This document shows positions 44,820 through 53,326 of a stretch of 64,000 bases of DNA, in pieces (within the stretch, counting starts at the first letter, position 1; the number at the start of each line of letters is the position of its first letter). Location of the stretch: positions 1,354,435 through 1,418,434 of the forward strand of contig CALSTG010000001.1 of the NCBI GenBank assembly GCA_943789205.1, in the 5' to 3' direction. The position numbers were made by a program, and so were the translations under genes. The DNA is from an uncultured Flavobacteriales bacterium. Lineage in GTDB: Bacteria; Bacteroidota; Bacteroidia; Flavobacteriales_D; Crocinitomicaceae. The notes under the pieces are model-generated. The model was given only the letters and a program-made list of their open reading frames with translations, was not told the DNA's origin and ran no database searches.

Positions 44820-45704
44820 ATGAAAATTCTTATTACCGGAAGTAATGGCCTGTTAGGCCAAAAGATAGTTAAGCAGCTTTTAAAAAAACAAATTCCTTTT
44901 CTGGCTACCTCCAAAGGCGAGAATAGAAATCCTGATTGTCCCGAGACACGTTACGCACAAATGGATATTTCGAAAACAAGTCATGTTTCAAATGTTTTTA
45001 CGGATTTTCAACCGACTGCCGTTATGCATACTGCAGCAATTACCAACGTTGATTATTGTGAATCAAATGCAAAGGAATGTGAGCTTATCAATGTTACCTC
45101 AACTCAGATTTTATTCGAGGCTTCAAAACAGATAGGAGCTCAATTTATAGCATTATCCACAGACTTTGTTTTTGACGGATTGAAAGGGAACTATAAGGAG
45201 ACAGATACTCCGAATCCTTTAAGTGTTTATGCCCAATCTAAGCTTGATGCAGAGAGGCTTATTCAAAACGGAACTACAGACAATTGGACAATTGTAAGGA
45301 CCATTATTGTTTTTGGTAGGGGAAAGCGCTTATCACGATCAAATATCGTTTTATGGGCCAAAGAGGCTTTGGAGTCAGGAAAAGATTTGAATATTATTGA
45401 TGACCAATTCCGTGCGCCTACATGGGCTGATGATTTGGCATGGGCTTGTGTACAAATCGCACTACTTAATAAAAAAGGCATATATCATATTTCTGGGCCA
45501 GAAACATTTTCTATATATGACCTTGTCTTGCGTATCGCTAAGTACTTAAATTTAGATACTAAAAATTTACATAAAACTACGAGTGAATCGTTAAATCAAG
45601 CTGCAAAAAGACCGCCAAGAACTGGGTTTGATCTGAGTAAAGCGCATTCAGAAATAGGTTACAAACCTATGCTTTTTGAAGAGAGTCTAAAGCTTTTATT
45701 CTAA
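44820..45704 (+). CDS. SDR oxidoreductase, dTDP-4-dehydrorhamnose reductase (RmlD)-like
   Basis: 294 residues. Rossmann motif GSNGLLGQKI at the N terminus, STDFVFDGLKGNYKETD with the catalytic Thr/Asp context, and the YAQSK pair matching YxxxK. APTWADDLAWACVQIA is typical of RmlD. No other rhamnose genes are nearby, so the true substrate is uncertain. Confidence 0.85.
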   Translation: MKILITGSNGLLGQKIVKQLLKKQIPFLATSKGENRNPDCPETRYAQMDISKTSHVSNVFTDFQPTAVMHTAAITNVDYCESNAKECELINVTSTQILFEASKQIGAQFIALSTDFVFDGLKGNYKETDTPNPLSVYAQSKLDAERLIQNGTTDNWTIVRTIIVFGRGKRLSRSNIVLWAKEALESGKDLNIIDDQFRAPTWADDLAWACVQIALLNKKGIYHISGPETFSIYDLVLRIAKYLNLDTKNLHKTTSESLNQAAKRPPRTGFDLSKAHSEIGYKPMLFEESLKLLF

Positions 45705-45748
45705 TATGAAAAACCTTACCTTCGGGACCATAATTAAATTTTAACAAG

Positions 45749-47338
45749 ATGAAAAAAGGATTGTTTGCCCTTATTGCTTTATTAATGCCTGTATTCACTT
45801 TCGCACAAGATGAGATGGGTTTAGATCAAAAAATAGATCAAGCATTTAAACCTATTTCTGATTTTATTTCAGGAATCATCTTTTTTGAAGTTTTCGAAGG
45901 AGCTCCCTTCGTGATTATTCTTTTAGTTTGCAGTGCATTGTTTTTCACTCTTTATTTTGGCTTTCCAAATATTCGATTTTTTGGAAAAGCAATTAACGTT
46001 GTTAGGGGTAAATATGATCACGTGGACCATTCATCTGCTGGCAATGACAATTTAGCTGTTGATGGTGACATAAAAGATACAATTGCTGATGAAAGTAAAG
46101 AGGGCGAGGTAACTCATTTTCAAGCCTTGGCTACTGCTGTTTCAGGAACTGTTGGTAATGGGAACATAGCCGGAGTTGCATTGGCCATTGCATTAGGAGG
46201 TCCTGGTGCTACTTTTTGGATGGTAGTTTGCGGTTTACTCGGCATGTCATCAAAGTTTGTAGAATGCACACTTGGAGTTCAGTATAGGGATATAGGTGAA
46301 GACGGTACTGTGTATGGAGGTCCAATGTATTATTTAAGTAAAGGGTTGAAGGAAAAAGGTTTTGCAATGCTCGGTAAAATAACTGCCGTTTTATTTGCCA
46401 TATTTTGCATTGGTGGATCTTTTGGTGGCGGAAATGCTGCACAAAGCAATCAAGCAACAATAGTTTTAAAAGAACTTATGGGTTGGGAGAGCTCTAGCGC
46501 GGGAGCAATCATTGGGGTAACTTTAGCCGTTCTGGTTGGTATTATTATCATTGGTGGTATTAAACGAATAGCATCTGTTACCGAAAAGATAGTGCCTTTT
46601 ATGGCTGTTTTGTATTTGGCAGCTTGTTTATACATCATTCTCAGTAATTTTAGCCTGGTCGACAATGCTTTTGCCTTAATTTTTCAAGAGGCATTTGATC
46701 CACAAGCAATTGGTGTTGGTGGTGTAATCGGAGTTCTTTTAGTCGGGTTTAAAAGGGCTGCCTTCTCGAATGAGGCTGGTGCAGGTTCCGCATCTATTGC
46801 GCATTCTGCGGTCAAAACAAAATATTCAGCGTCTGAAGGTCTTGTAGCTTTGTTAGAGCCTTTTATAGACACTGTTGTCATCTGTACAATGACAGCTCTA
46901 GTAATTATCATATATAATTTTGGTGGTAATTTTGACTATGGCGGTGAAGGTTCTGTAATGATAGATGGCGTGGCTTATGAAGGAGCGGGTATTACGTCAA
47001 AAGCATTTGGTCAATATATCCCTTACTCTAATGTATTTTTAACTATTGCTGTTGTTTTGTTTGCTGTTTCCACAATGATTTCGTGGTCCTATTATGGTTT
47101 ACAGTCTTGGAAATTCTTATTTGGTAGAGGTAGGACTGCAGATTTAACATATAAGTTTTTATTCTTAGGGTTTGTGGTTATAGGTGCTGCAGCCAGTATG
47201 GATTCTATTTGGGGCTTTTCCGATGCCATGATTTTTGCAATGGTATTTCCAAATATGATTGGTCTATTCTTCTTATTCCCAATTGTGAAAAAAGAGCTTG
47301 CACGATATTTAAGTGCAATTAAAGGGTCAAAATCATAA
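45749..47338 (+). CDS. Alanine/glycine:cation (sodium) symporter, AGCS family
   Basis: 529 residues with about ten transmembrane helices and a signal-like first segment. AGCS signatures: GTVGNGNIAGVALAIALGGPG, MSSKFVECTLGVQYR, FGGGNAAQSNQ and SNEAGAGSASIAHSA. It imports alanine or glycine with Na+, in keeping with a marine setting. A longer N-terminal region (1-45) with FAQDEMG suggests a cleaved or first-helix leader, as often seen in Bacteroidota copies. Confidence 0.93.
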   Translation: MKKGLFALIALLMPVFTFAQDEMGLDQKIDQAFKPISDFISGIIFFEVFEGAPFVIILLVCSALFFTLYFGFPNIRFFGKAINVVRGKYDHVDHSSAGNDNLAVDGDIKDTIADESKEGEVTHFQALATAVSGTVGNGNIAGVALAIALGGPGATFWMVVCGLLGMSSKFVECTLGVQYRDIGEDGTVYGGPMYYLSKGLKEKGFAMLGKITAVLFAIFCIGGSFGGGNAAQSNQATIVLKELMGWESSSAGAIIGVTLAVLVGIIIIGGIKRIASVTEKIVPFMAVLYLAACLYIILSNFSLVDNAFALIFQEAFDPQAIGVGGVIGVLLVGFKRAAFSNEAGAGSASIAHSAVKTKYSASEGLVALLEPFIDTVVICTMTALVIIIYNFGGNFDYGGEGSVMIDGVAYEGAGITSKAFGQYIPYSNVFLTIAVVLFAVSTMISWSYYGLQSWKFLFGRGRTADLTYKFLFLGFVVIGAAASMDSIWGFSDAMIFAMVFPNMIGLFFLFPIVKKELARYLSAIKGSKS

Positions 47339-47362
47339 TTTAATCTAGTTATGTTATAGGCT

Positions 47363-48238
47363 ATGAAGTCGCCTTTCTATATTTCAAAAAAAAGTAGAAG
47401 AGGCTTAACTGCATTGTTTTTTCTTGCATTCATTGTTGTTTTGTTACCAAGACTTTATGTCTATTTTCTGAAGGCAGATACGGTCCTCATAAATAAGCCA
47501 ATAATAGAGGTTGAAGCTAAAATCAATACTTCAAAATCAAAAGAGGAGAAAAATATATATCCTAAGAAAAAAAAGAAGCTTATCTACAGATCGCCAAAAG
47601 GTAAATTCGACCCAAATGAATATACTCACGAGGACTGGATGTATTTGGGTTTGTCAGAAAAGCAATCAAATGTAATTCTGAGGTTTTTAAACCATAAGAT
47701 ATATGCGAATGAGGCATTGAGAAAGATTTATGTCCTACCCGATACTGTTTATGATTTAATAAAAGATTCAACAGTGTACCCGAGGCCTAAATTTGATGAA
47801 AAGGAGTCTTTTATAGACAAGACGACACCATCTATTACAAAGTTTTTAGAACTTAACACTATTGATTCTCTCGGGCTGATTTCAATAAATGGCATAGGTC
47901 CATTTTATGCTTCGCAAATTATGAAGTACAGAAATAAACTCGGAGGGTTCTATAAAAGAGAGCAGCTGATGGAGGTATGGAAGATGAAAGAAGAAACCTA
48001 TCAGATACTTTTAGAAAGTTTAATTATTGACACCAGCGCATTAAAAAAAATACATTTAAATACTGTAAGCTTTGAGATGCTTAAAAACCACCCATATTTG
48101 AGCTATTCTCAAGCGAATTCCATTGTTAAAATGCGAACACAACTTGGCAGGTTTGATACGATCAGTTCCATAAAAAAGTCTAAGCTTATCAGTGATGATG
48201 TCTATTTAAAAATTCGGCCTTATTTGAGCTTAGATTAA
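47363..48238 (+). CDS. Membrane-anchored helix-hairpin-helix protein (ComEA-like)
   Basis: 291 residues. One N-terminal transmembrane helix (about 14-34) is followed by a Lys-rich linker (about 55-75) and repeated helix-hairpin-helix units: ELNTIDSLGLISINGIGPFYASQIMKYR near 175 and HLNTVSFEMLKNHPYLSYSQANSIVKMR near 240. The HHH units bind DNA without sequence preference. ComEA proteins bind DNA for uptake, but no other competence gene is nearby, so the role is inference. Confidence 0.85.
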   Translation: MKSPFYISKKSRRGLTALFFLAFIVVLLPRLYVYFLKADTVLINKPIIEVEAKINTSKSKEEKNIYPKKKKKLIYRSPKGKFDPNEYTHEDWMYLGLSEKQSNVILRFLNHKIYANEALRKIYVLPDTVYDLIKDSTVYPRPKFDEKESFIDKTTPSITKFLELNTIDSLGLISINGIGPFYASQIMKYRNKLGGFYKREQLMEVWKMKEETYQILLESLIIDTSALKKIHLNTVSFEMLKNHPYLSYSQANSIVKMRTQLGRFDTISSIKKSKLISDDVYLKIRPYLSLD

Positions 48239-48311
48239 CAATTGTGGGTTGTGATTTTTCATCAGTTATTAAAAAAAAGGGTATAAAATTCTTAATCGGA
48301 GAAACCTTCAC

Positions 48312-48320
48312 TAAATTTGC
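48312..48320 (+). promoter_or_regulatory. -7 box of apt (near-leaderless)
   Basis: TAAATTTGC, exact TAnnTTTGC, ending 2 to 3 bases before the ATG at 48323. The transcript should begin at the start codon. Confidence 0.5.
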
Positions 48321-48322
48321 AT

Positions 48323-48853
48323 ATGCTTTTAGAAGACAAGCTTAAAAATGTTATTCGTGATGTCCCGGATTTTCCAAAACCTGGAATTCTATTCAAGGAT
48401 ATTTCAACCATTATGTTGAATCCTGAATTATCTAAAGAGGTCGTTGCTCATTTAGCGTCAGTATATAGTGGTCAAAAGATTGATGCTGTCGCTGGAATAG
48501 AGAGTAGGGGTTTTCTTTTTGGGTATCCTTTAGCAATGGCTCTTGATATTCCATTTATTTTAATTCGAAAGAAAGGTAAACTCCCGTATAAAAAAAAGAG
48601 CTTTGCCTATGAATTAGAATATGGTACCGCAGAAATTGAAATGCACGACGATGCAGTAACTGCGGGTCAAAATGTATTAATTCATGATGACCTACTTGCT
48701 ACTGGTGGTTCTGCGGCGGCGGCGGCAGAGCTCGTAAAACAATGTGGCGGTCAAATTGCAGGATTTAGTTTTTTAGTAAACCTTAGCTTTCTTAATGGAG
48801 ACAAGAAGCTACAGAAATATTCTTCCAACAGTATGAATTTAGTCTCCTATTAA
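48323..48853 (+). CDS. apt: Adenine phosphoribosyltransferase
   Basis: 176 residues. Motifs: DFPKPGILFKDISTIM near the N terminus, GIESRGFLFG, and the PRPP-binding loop IHDDLLATGGSA. It makes AMP from adenine and PRPP in purine salvage. ATG at 48323 was chosen over a TTG two codons earlier, because the TTG lies within the promoter box. The run of Ala codons after the PRPP loop is GCG-rich (48712-48726). Confidence 0.95.
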   Translation: MLLEDKLKNVIRDVPDFPKPGILFKDISTIMLNPELSKEVVAHLASVYSGQKIDAVAGIESRGFLFGYPLAMALDIPFILIRKKGKLPYKKKSFAYELEYGTAEIEMHDDAVTAGQNVLIHDDLLATGGSAAAAAELVKQCGGQIAGFSFLVNLSFLNGDKKLQKYSSNSMNLVSY

Positions 48854-48874
48854 TAGAATTTAATCATCAGATAT

Positions 48875-50014
48875 ATGAATTTTGAGCAAAACGAAAATCA
48901 GGGAATGATTGCGCAAATGGTTAGAGACTTTGCGGAAAAAGAAATCAAACCAAATATGAAAAACTGGGATGATCACGAAATCTTTCCTGAAGAAACTATG
49001 AAAAAGTTGGGCGAGCTAGGCCTTTTAGGCATATTTATCCCTGAAGAATATGGTGGTTCGGGTTTTGGTTATGCTGAGTATGCTACAGCATTAATGGAGC
49101 TCGGAAAAGTATGCGGAGGAATTGGTTTGAGTGTTGCTGCTCATAATTCTCTTTGTACAGGACATATCTTCTATCACGGGAGTGAGGCGCAAAAGAAAAA
49201 GTACCTTCCAAAGTTAGCAAGTGGTGAATGGATAGGAGCGTGGGGGCTTACTGAGGCGAATACAGGATCTGATGCCATGCGTATGAAAACAACAGCAGTC
49301 AAAGACGGTGATCATTGGGTATTAAATGGCACAAAGAATTGGATCACGCATGGTTTGTCCGGAGATGTTGCCGTAGTTCTAATTCGAACAGGTGACTTAT
49401 TGGATAGTAAAGGAATTACCGCTTTTATTGTCGAAAAAGGCACCCCAGGGTTTTCTGCAGTTAAGATAAAAGAAAAGTTAGGTGTTCGAGCAAGCGAAAC
49501 AGCAGAGCTCATCTTCGATAATGTTAGAATTCCAGAAGAAAATGTCATAGGTGATGTTGGAGCTGGTTTTAAACAAGCAATGCAAATATTAGACGGTGGA
49601 AGAATTTCTATTGCCTCACTGAGCTGTGGTGTTGCGAGGGGTGCATATGAAGCATCTGTTAAGTATGCCAAAGAAAGAGAACAATTTGGTAAGCCAATAG
49701 CCCATTTTCAAGCGATAGCCTTCAAACTTGCTGATATGGCAACAGAGGTTGAAGCTGCGGAGCTATTAACCTTTCAGGCGGCATATTTAAAGGACAATAA
49801 GCGTCCTGTAACAAAAGCAGGTGCTTATGCGAAATATTATGCTTCTGAAGTTTCTGTAAAATGTGGAAATGAGGCAGTTCAGGTTATGGGTGGTTATGGA
49901 TATACGAAAGAGTATCCTGCTGAGAAATTTTTGAGAGATGCAAAGCTGATGACTATCGGTGAAGGAACCTCGGAAATACAAAAAATCGTGATTTCTAGAG
50001 AAATTTTAAAATAA
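48875..50014 (+). CDS. Acyl-CoA dehydrogenase
   Basis: 379 residues, the standard length. N-terminal helical domain, mid beta domain with [12 protein letters not shown], and a C-terminal helical domain with [13 protein letters not shown] and [16 protein letters not shown]. The catalytic base Glu lies in [10 protein letters not shown] near residue 365, as in short-chain acyl-CoA dehydrogenases. It removes hydrogens from acyl-CoA with FAD and passes electrons to ETF. Follows apt by 21 bases. Chain-length specificity is not readable. Confidence 0.93.
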   Translation: MNFEQNENQGMIAQMVRDFAEKEIKPNMKNWDDHEIFPEETMKKLGELGLLGIFIPEEYGGSGFGYAEYATALMELGKVCGGIGLSVAAHNSLCTGHIFYHGSEAQKKKYLPKLASGEWIGAWGLTEANTGSDAMRMKTTAVKDGDHWVLNGTKNWITHGLSGDVAVVLIRTGDLLDSKGITAFIVEKGTPGFSAVKIKEKLGVRASETAELIFDNVRIPEENVIGDVGAGFKQAMQILDGGRISIASLSCGVARGAYEASVKYAKEREQFGKPIAHFQAIAFKLADMATEVEAAELLTFQAAYLKDNKRPVTKAGAYAKYYASEVSVKCGNEAVQVMGGYGYTKEYPAEKFLRDAKLMTIGEGTSEIQKIVISREILK

Positions 50015-50018
50015 TTCC

Positions 50019-50049
50019 TTGTAGGATATAGAAAATACCGTATCTTTGC
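50019..50049 (+). promoter_or_regulatory. Promoter of rpsU
   Basis: TTG at 50019-50021, 19 bases, then TATCTTTGC at 50041-50049. The best -33/-7 pair in the window, with a leader of roughly 28 bases before the ATG at 50081. Confidence 0.75.
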
Positions 50050-50080
50050 CCACCGATATCAATATAAATATCAAAAGAAT

Positions 50081-50272
50081 ATGTTAATTATACCGATTAA
50101 AGAAGGAGAGAACATCGAAAGAGCTCTCAAAAAGTACAAGAAGAAATTCGAAAAAACTAAAGTAATGCTTCAGCTTCGTGGCCGTAAGCAATTTGAGAAG
50201 CCTTCTATTACAAAAAGACAGCAGATTATCAGAGCGTCTTACAAGCAGAGAATGCAATCAATGGAACAGTAA
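50081..50272 (+). CDS. rpsU: 30S ribosomal protein bS21
   Basis: 63 residues, basic. Starts MLIIPIKEGENIERALKKYK, with KKFEKTKV and QRMQSMEQ at the end, as in Bacteroidota bS21. Binds the 30S platform near the 3' end of 16S rRNA. The leader (TATCAAAAGAAT before ATG) has no Shine-Dalgarno-like sequence; an AAGGAG occurs only inside the gene at about 50102. Followed by an intrinsic terminator. Confidence 0.96.
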   Translation: MLIIPIKEGENIERALKKYKKKFEKTKVMLQLRGRKQFEKPSITKRQQIIRASYKQRMQSMEQ

Positions 50273-50296
50273 CCTTATTTAAATATATACGTTATT

Positions 50297-50323
50297 AAAA
50301 GGAGTCATTAGACTCCTTTTTTT
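50297..50323 (+). terminator. Intrinsic terminator of rpsU running into the next ATG
   Basis: AAAAGGAGTC, loop ATTA, GACTCC and a run of seven or more T. The T-run ends at 50323, directly before the ATG of the recombinase gene at 50324. Confidence 0.88.
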
Positions 50324-51202
50324 ATGTTCGATAAATTCCTTGCTTACTTAAAATTTGAAAAGCGTTATTCAATGCATACGGTGAATGCATATAAGCGTGA
50401 TCTAAATGACTTTCTTCAGTATTCTGAAATCAAGGATGTAACGGAATTTGAAGCCCTGAGTCCTGCATATATAAGGTCATGGATTGTTTACTTAATTGAA
50501 AGCGGTTTAAAAAACCGGTCAGTAAATAGAAAGCTTGCAACTTTGAGAAGTTTTTATAAATGGTTGGTTAAAGAAACCATAGTTTCTTGCTCCCCAATGT
50601 CTAAAGTGAATGGCCCGAAAAGTGAAAAGCACCTCCCGCAATTTGTTCAAGAATCGGAACTTAATCTTGACAAAATGAAAAAATTATTTTCAAAGGATTT
50701 TGATGGAAGACGAGATGAATTAATGTTTGAACTGTTCTATCAGACAGGAATTCGGTTAAGTGAATTAATAGCTTTGAAGCTTTCAGATATCCAAACTGGT
50801 CAAATCAAGGTATTGGGAAAAAGGAATAAAGAAAGGATTATTCCGATTTCAAATAATCTGTATCATCAAATACAGCAATACCTTAGGCTACGTGAAAATC
50901 AATCCCCCGAATGCCCCAATATATTGATTTTAGCAAGCGGTAAGAAACTCTATCCTGCATTTGCTTATCGAAAAATTAATAGCTATCTTGGAAAGGTAAC
51001 GACGCTGGATAAAAAGAGTCCACACGTGTTGCGGCATACTTTTGCAACACACATGCTTAACCGTGGCACGGGACTCGAGACTTTGAAAGATCTATTGGGA
51101 CATGCCAATTTATCAGCTACTCAAATTTATACCCACAATTCGTTTGCAAAGTTAAATTCAATTTATTCACAAGCCCACCCGCGTGGGCGTAAAACCAACT
51201 AA
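50324..51202 (+). CDS. xerC: Tyrosine recombinase, XerC/XerD-like
   Basis: 292 residues. N-terminal SAM-like domain (1-95), then the catalytic domain with Arg in QTGIRLSEL, Lys in VLGKRNKERI, His and Arg in HVLRHTFATH, His in GHANLSATQ and nucleophile Tyr in IYTHN. It is the chromosomal Xer type, not a phage integrase. It lies between rpsU and hpf. Its start codon abuts the rpsU terminator, so expression may depend on read-through. Assignment to XerC versus XerD is uncertain. Confidence 0.88.
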   Translation: MFDKFLAYLKFEKRYSMHTVNAYKRDLNDFLQYSEIKDVTEFEALSPAYIRSWIVYLIESGLKNRSVNRKLATLRSFYKWLVKETIVSCSPMSKVNGPKSEKHLPQFVQESELNLDKMKKLFSKDFDGRRDELMFELFYQTGIRLSELIALKLSDIQTGQIKVLGKRNKERIIPISNNLYHQIQQYLRLRENQSPECPNILILASGKKLYPAFAYRKINSYLGKVTTLDKKSPHVLRHTFATHMLNRGTGLETLKDLLGHANLSATQIYTHNSFAKLNSIYSQAHPRGRKTN

Positions 51203-51205
51203 CCT

Positions 51206-51493
51206 ATGGATACTCAAATGCATGCCGTACATTTCAAAGCAGACCAGAAATTATTGACATTTATACAAGAAAAGCTCAATAAACTCGAGCAGTTTAATGA
51301 CAAGATTGTATCCGCTGAGGTTTTTTTGAGATTGGAGAATGATCGAGATAAAGCAAATAAAATAGCCGAGATAAAGCTTCATGTTCCAGGAAAAGATCTT
51401 TTTGCAAAAAAGCAATGTAAAAGTTTTGAAGAGGCTGCTGATGTTGCTGTAGAAGCTTTACGAAGACAAATAATCAAAGACAAATCAAAATAA
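51206..51493 (+). CDS. hpf: Ribosome hibernation-promoting factor (short form)
   Basis: 95 residues, HPF/RaiA fold: HFKADQKLLTFIQEKLNKLE, IAEIKLHVPGKDLFAKKQCKSFEEAADVAVEALRRQI. It silences 70S ribosomes in stationary phase by occupying the decoding region. Starts 3 bases after the recombinase stop, so cotranscribed with it. Confidence 0.92.
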   Translation: MDTQMHAVHFKADQKLLTFIQEKLNKLEQFNDKIVSAEVFLRLENDRDKANKIAEIKLHVPGKDLFAKKQCKSFEEAADVAVEALRRQIIKDKSK

Positions 51494-52018
51494 TTGTCTA
51501 AATATATAATACTCTTTTTTTTTCTGTATTCCTCTTTGACGATTTCCTCACAGGTGCTAACGCTTGAGGAAAGGAATCTCTATAATATAATTATGGAATA
51601 CCGTATGGAGCTTGGCCTTCCTGAAATCCCAATTTCAAAAGCGTTAACAAAGGTTGCGCAATTGCATTGTGAAGATTTAACTGTAAATCATCCTGATAAG
51701 GACATTTGTAATTTACATAGCTGGTCCAATAAAGGGACTTGGAATTCTTGTTGTTATACCGATGATCATGCGAAAGCCTCTTGTATGTGGGATAAACCCA
51801 AAGAACTTACGAGCTATAATTTTCCTGGTTATGAGATCGCAAGTTATAGCAGTGCCTCTATGACGGCGGAAATGGCGCTGGATATATGGAAAAAAAGCAA
51901 ACCTCATAACGATGTAATTTCGAACAAAGACATTTGGAAGGAACAATGGAAAGCTATTGGAATAGGCATCCAAGGATCATACGCCGTAGTTTGGTTCGGA
52001 AACTCTTTAGATGATTAA
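51494..52018 (+). CDS. CAP (SCP/PR1) domain secreted protein
   Basis: 174 residues. Signal peptide ends at TISSQ. The CAP domain includes RNLYNIIMEYRMELGLP, VAQLHCEDL, HSWSNKGTWNSCCY and MALDIWKKSKPHNDVI. His in LHSW and His in PHNDVI match the conserved CAP cavity residues. CAP proteins are extracellular with diverse functions. TTG start at 51494, directly after the hpf stop, since no ATG precedes the signal peptide. Confidence 0.8.
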   Translation: MSKYIILFFFLYSSLTISSQVLTLEERNLYNIIMEYRMELGLPEIPISKALTKVAQLHCEDLTVNHPDKDICNLHSWSNKGTWNSCCYTDDHAKASCMWDKPKELTSYNFPGYEIASYSSASMTAEMALDIWKKSKPHNDVISNKDIWKEQWKAIGIGIQGSYAVVWFGNSLDD

Positions 52019-52416
52019 TTCAATATTTCTTTATTCAGAAGCTCCAAGTATTCATAAGAATGTCTTGTGAGCTGGTATAAAAGATGCAGCCTGTTTTGTT
52101 CGTTAAGAATCATCAAATCTTCAATTACGCCATAGGATTCCATATAATTGTGATAAAAAGATTGAACAGTTTGTCTAGGTAGTGATTCAATATAGGTTAC
52201 CACCTGAATTTGTTGTAATTCTTCGGGAGCTTCTATATCAACTGCATTTTCGTTGAGATTGTCAACAATAAAATGACTTAAATATTCTGCACACGAAATA
52301 AGCGATTGTCTTTTTACCTCCGTGGGTATATATTCTTTAGCCTCTTCACAAAGTTTATATTCGTCAAAGCCCATTAAGTGCTCTCTAAACCTTTCGTCTT
52401 CTGTTAGTAGTCTCAT
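52015..52416 (-). CDS. Protein of unknown function
   Basis: 133 residues, acidic, predicted all-helical, no signal or membrane segment. I do not recognise a family. It is convergent with the CAP gene and overlaps it by 4 bases. The frame is intact and its codon use resembles its neighbours, so a real cytoplasmic protein is likely. Confidence 0.6.
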   Translation of the reverse strand: MRLLTEDERFREHLMGFDEYKLCEEAKEYIPTEVKRQSLISCAEYLSHFIVDNLNENAVDIEAPEELQQIQVVTYIESLPRQTVQSFYHNYMESYGVIEDLMILNEQNRLHLLYQLTRHSYEYLELLNKEILN

Positions 52417-52560
52417 AAAATGATTTTAGACTACAAAGAAAAAGCAAGAGGTCGTAATTTTTTTACGGCCTTATAAGAATCCTTCATATTGGATAAATTA
52501 AGAAGAGATGCGTCAGTGACACAAAACTCTATTTTACTACTTTATGTAGCGTTAGATAAG

Positions 52561-53274
52561 CTATTTAATAGTGTAAGTGACTCCAAATACAACGCCTCCT
52601 GAAATTGCTTGTGTCGGCTCGTGTGTTGGGTGCCAAAAACCCGGCTCTTCAGAACTCCCTAGGGAATAACCTTCACCATCAACACCCATTAGATCACCAA
52701 AGCTATATTGTAATCTAATTCCTAAAAGTAAACCTATTGGAAGGTCGGAAAGTGCAATTTTTGATCCGAAACCAAGGACACCAGAAATATACGAAGACGC
52801 ATATTCTTCTTTTACATCTTTTGATTCTTCAAATCCAATGCCAATAATTTCTCCTGTTCGATCGAATTGAGCACTTGAAATATTTGTGAGCTGAGGTCCA
52901 AGCTCAATATATGCTCCTTTTGCACTCTGAAACTTTAAGAGCAGTGGAATTTGAATGGTCTCTAGTTTTATATTAGAGGTGTAACTCCCTGTCGATTCAT
53001 CATTAATAGAGTAAGCTCCTGTATACGCCGCATTGTGGGTGTTGTATAAAAATTCAATTCCAACGCCCGTCATTCCGAAATATGCATTAGCTGCAACACC
53101 ATAACTTGAACCCCAGGCCAGGTCATAATCTTGTGTAGCACCCATATCTGATATATTTTTATTTAATAACCAAGTTGAGTTGGCTGCACCTTTGGCATGT
53201 ACATCAAATGACAGTTGTCCGTGTAGACTTTGTGCAAATATAAAAAAGGTAAATATTGAAGTAATTATTTTCAT
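52561..53274 (-). CDS. Outer membrane beta-barrel protein (PorT-like barrel family)
   Basis: 237 residues. Signal peptide ends at LHGQL. Alternating strands fill the rest: YGVAANAYFGMTGVGIEFLY, IQIPLLLKFQSAKGAYIELGPQ, LLLGIRLQYSFGDLMG. The IPLLLKF / YIELGPQ pair is characteristic of the outer membrane beta-barrel domain found in PorT-type proteins. It may be a general barrel and not PorT itself. It follows the large lectin protein on the same strand. Confidence 0.72.
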   Translation of the reverse strand: MKIITSIFTFFIFAQSLHGQLSFDVHAKGAANSTWLLNKNISDMGATQDYDLAWGSSYGVAANAYFGMTGVGIEFLYNTHNAAYTGAYSINDESTGSYTSNIKLETIQIPLLLKFQSAKGAYIELGPQLTNISSAQFDRTGEIIGIGFEESKDVKEEYASSYISGVLGFGSKIALSDLPIGLLLGIRLQYSFGDLMGVDGEGYSLGSSEEPGFWHPTHEPTQAISGGVVFGVTYTIK

Positions 53275-53326
53275 AAGAATGATTTTTTTACGAAAATAAG
53301 ATAAAAGTTGCTTATGAAAGAGGTGA

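Noticed and set aside
45706-45744. 12-codon open frame MKNLTFGTIIKF before the alanine symporter gene
   Set aside because: It has no repeated amino acid of regulatory meaning, and no terminator/antiterminator follows it. Likely chance.
48712-48726. GCG-rich triplet run in apt, and a similar GGC run in ilvA (63226-63240)
   Set aside because: Both fit ordinary coding of conserved Ala and Gly stretches in the active-site regions.
52450-52470. Hairpin GGTCGTAA / TTACGGCC between the two minus-strand genes
   Set aside because: No clean T-run on either strand; too weak to call a terminator.
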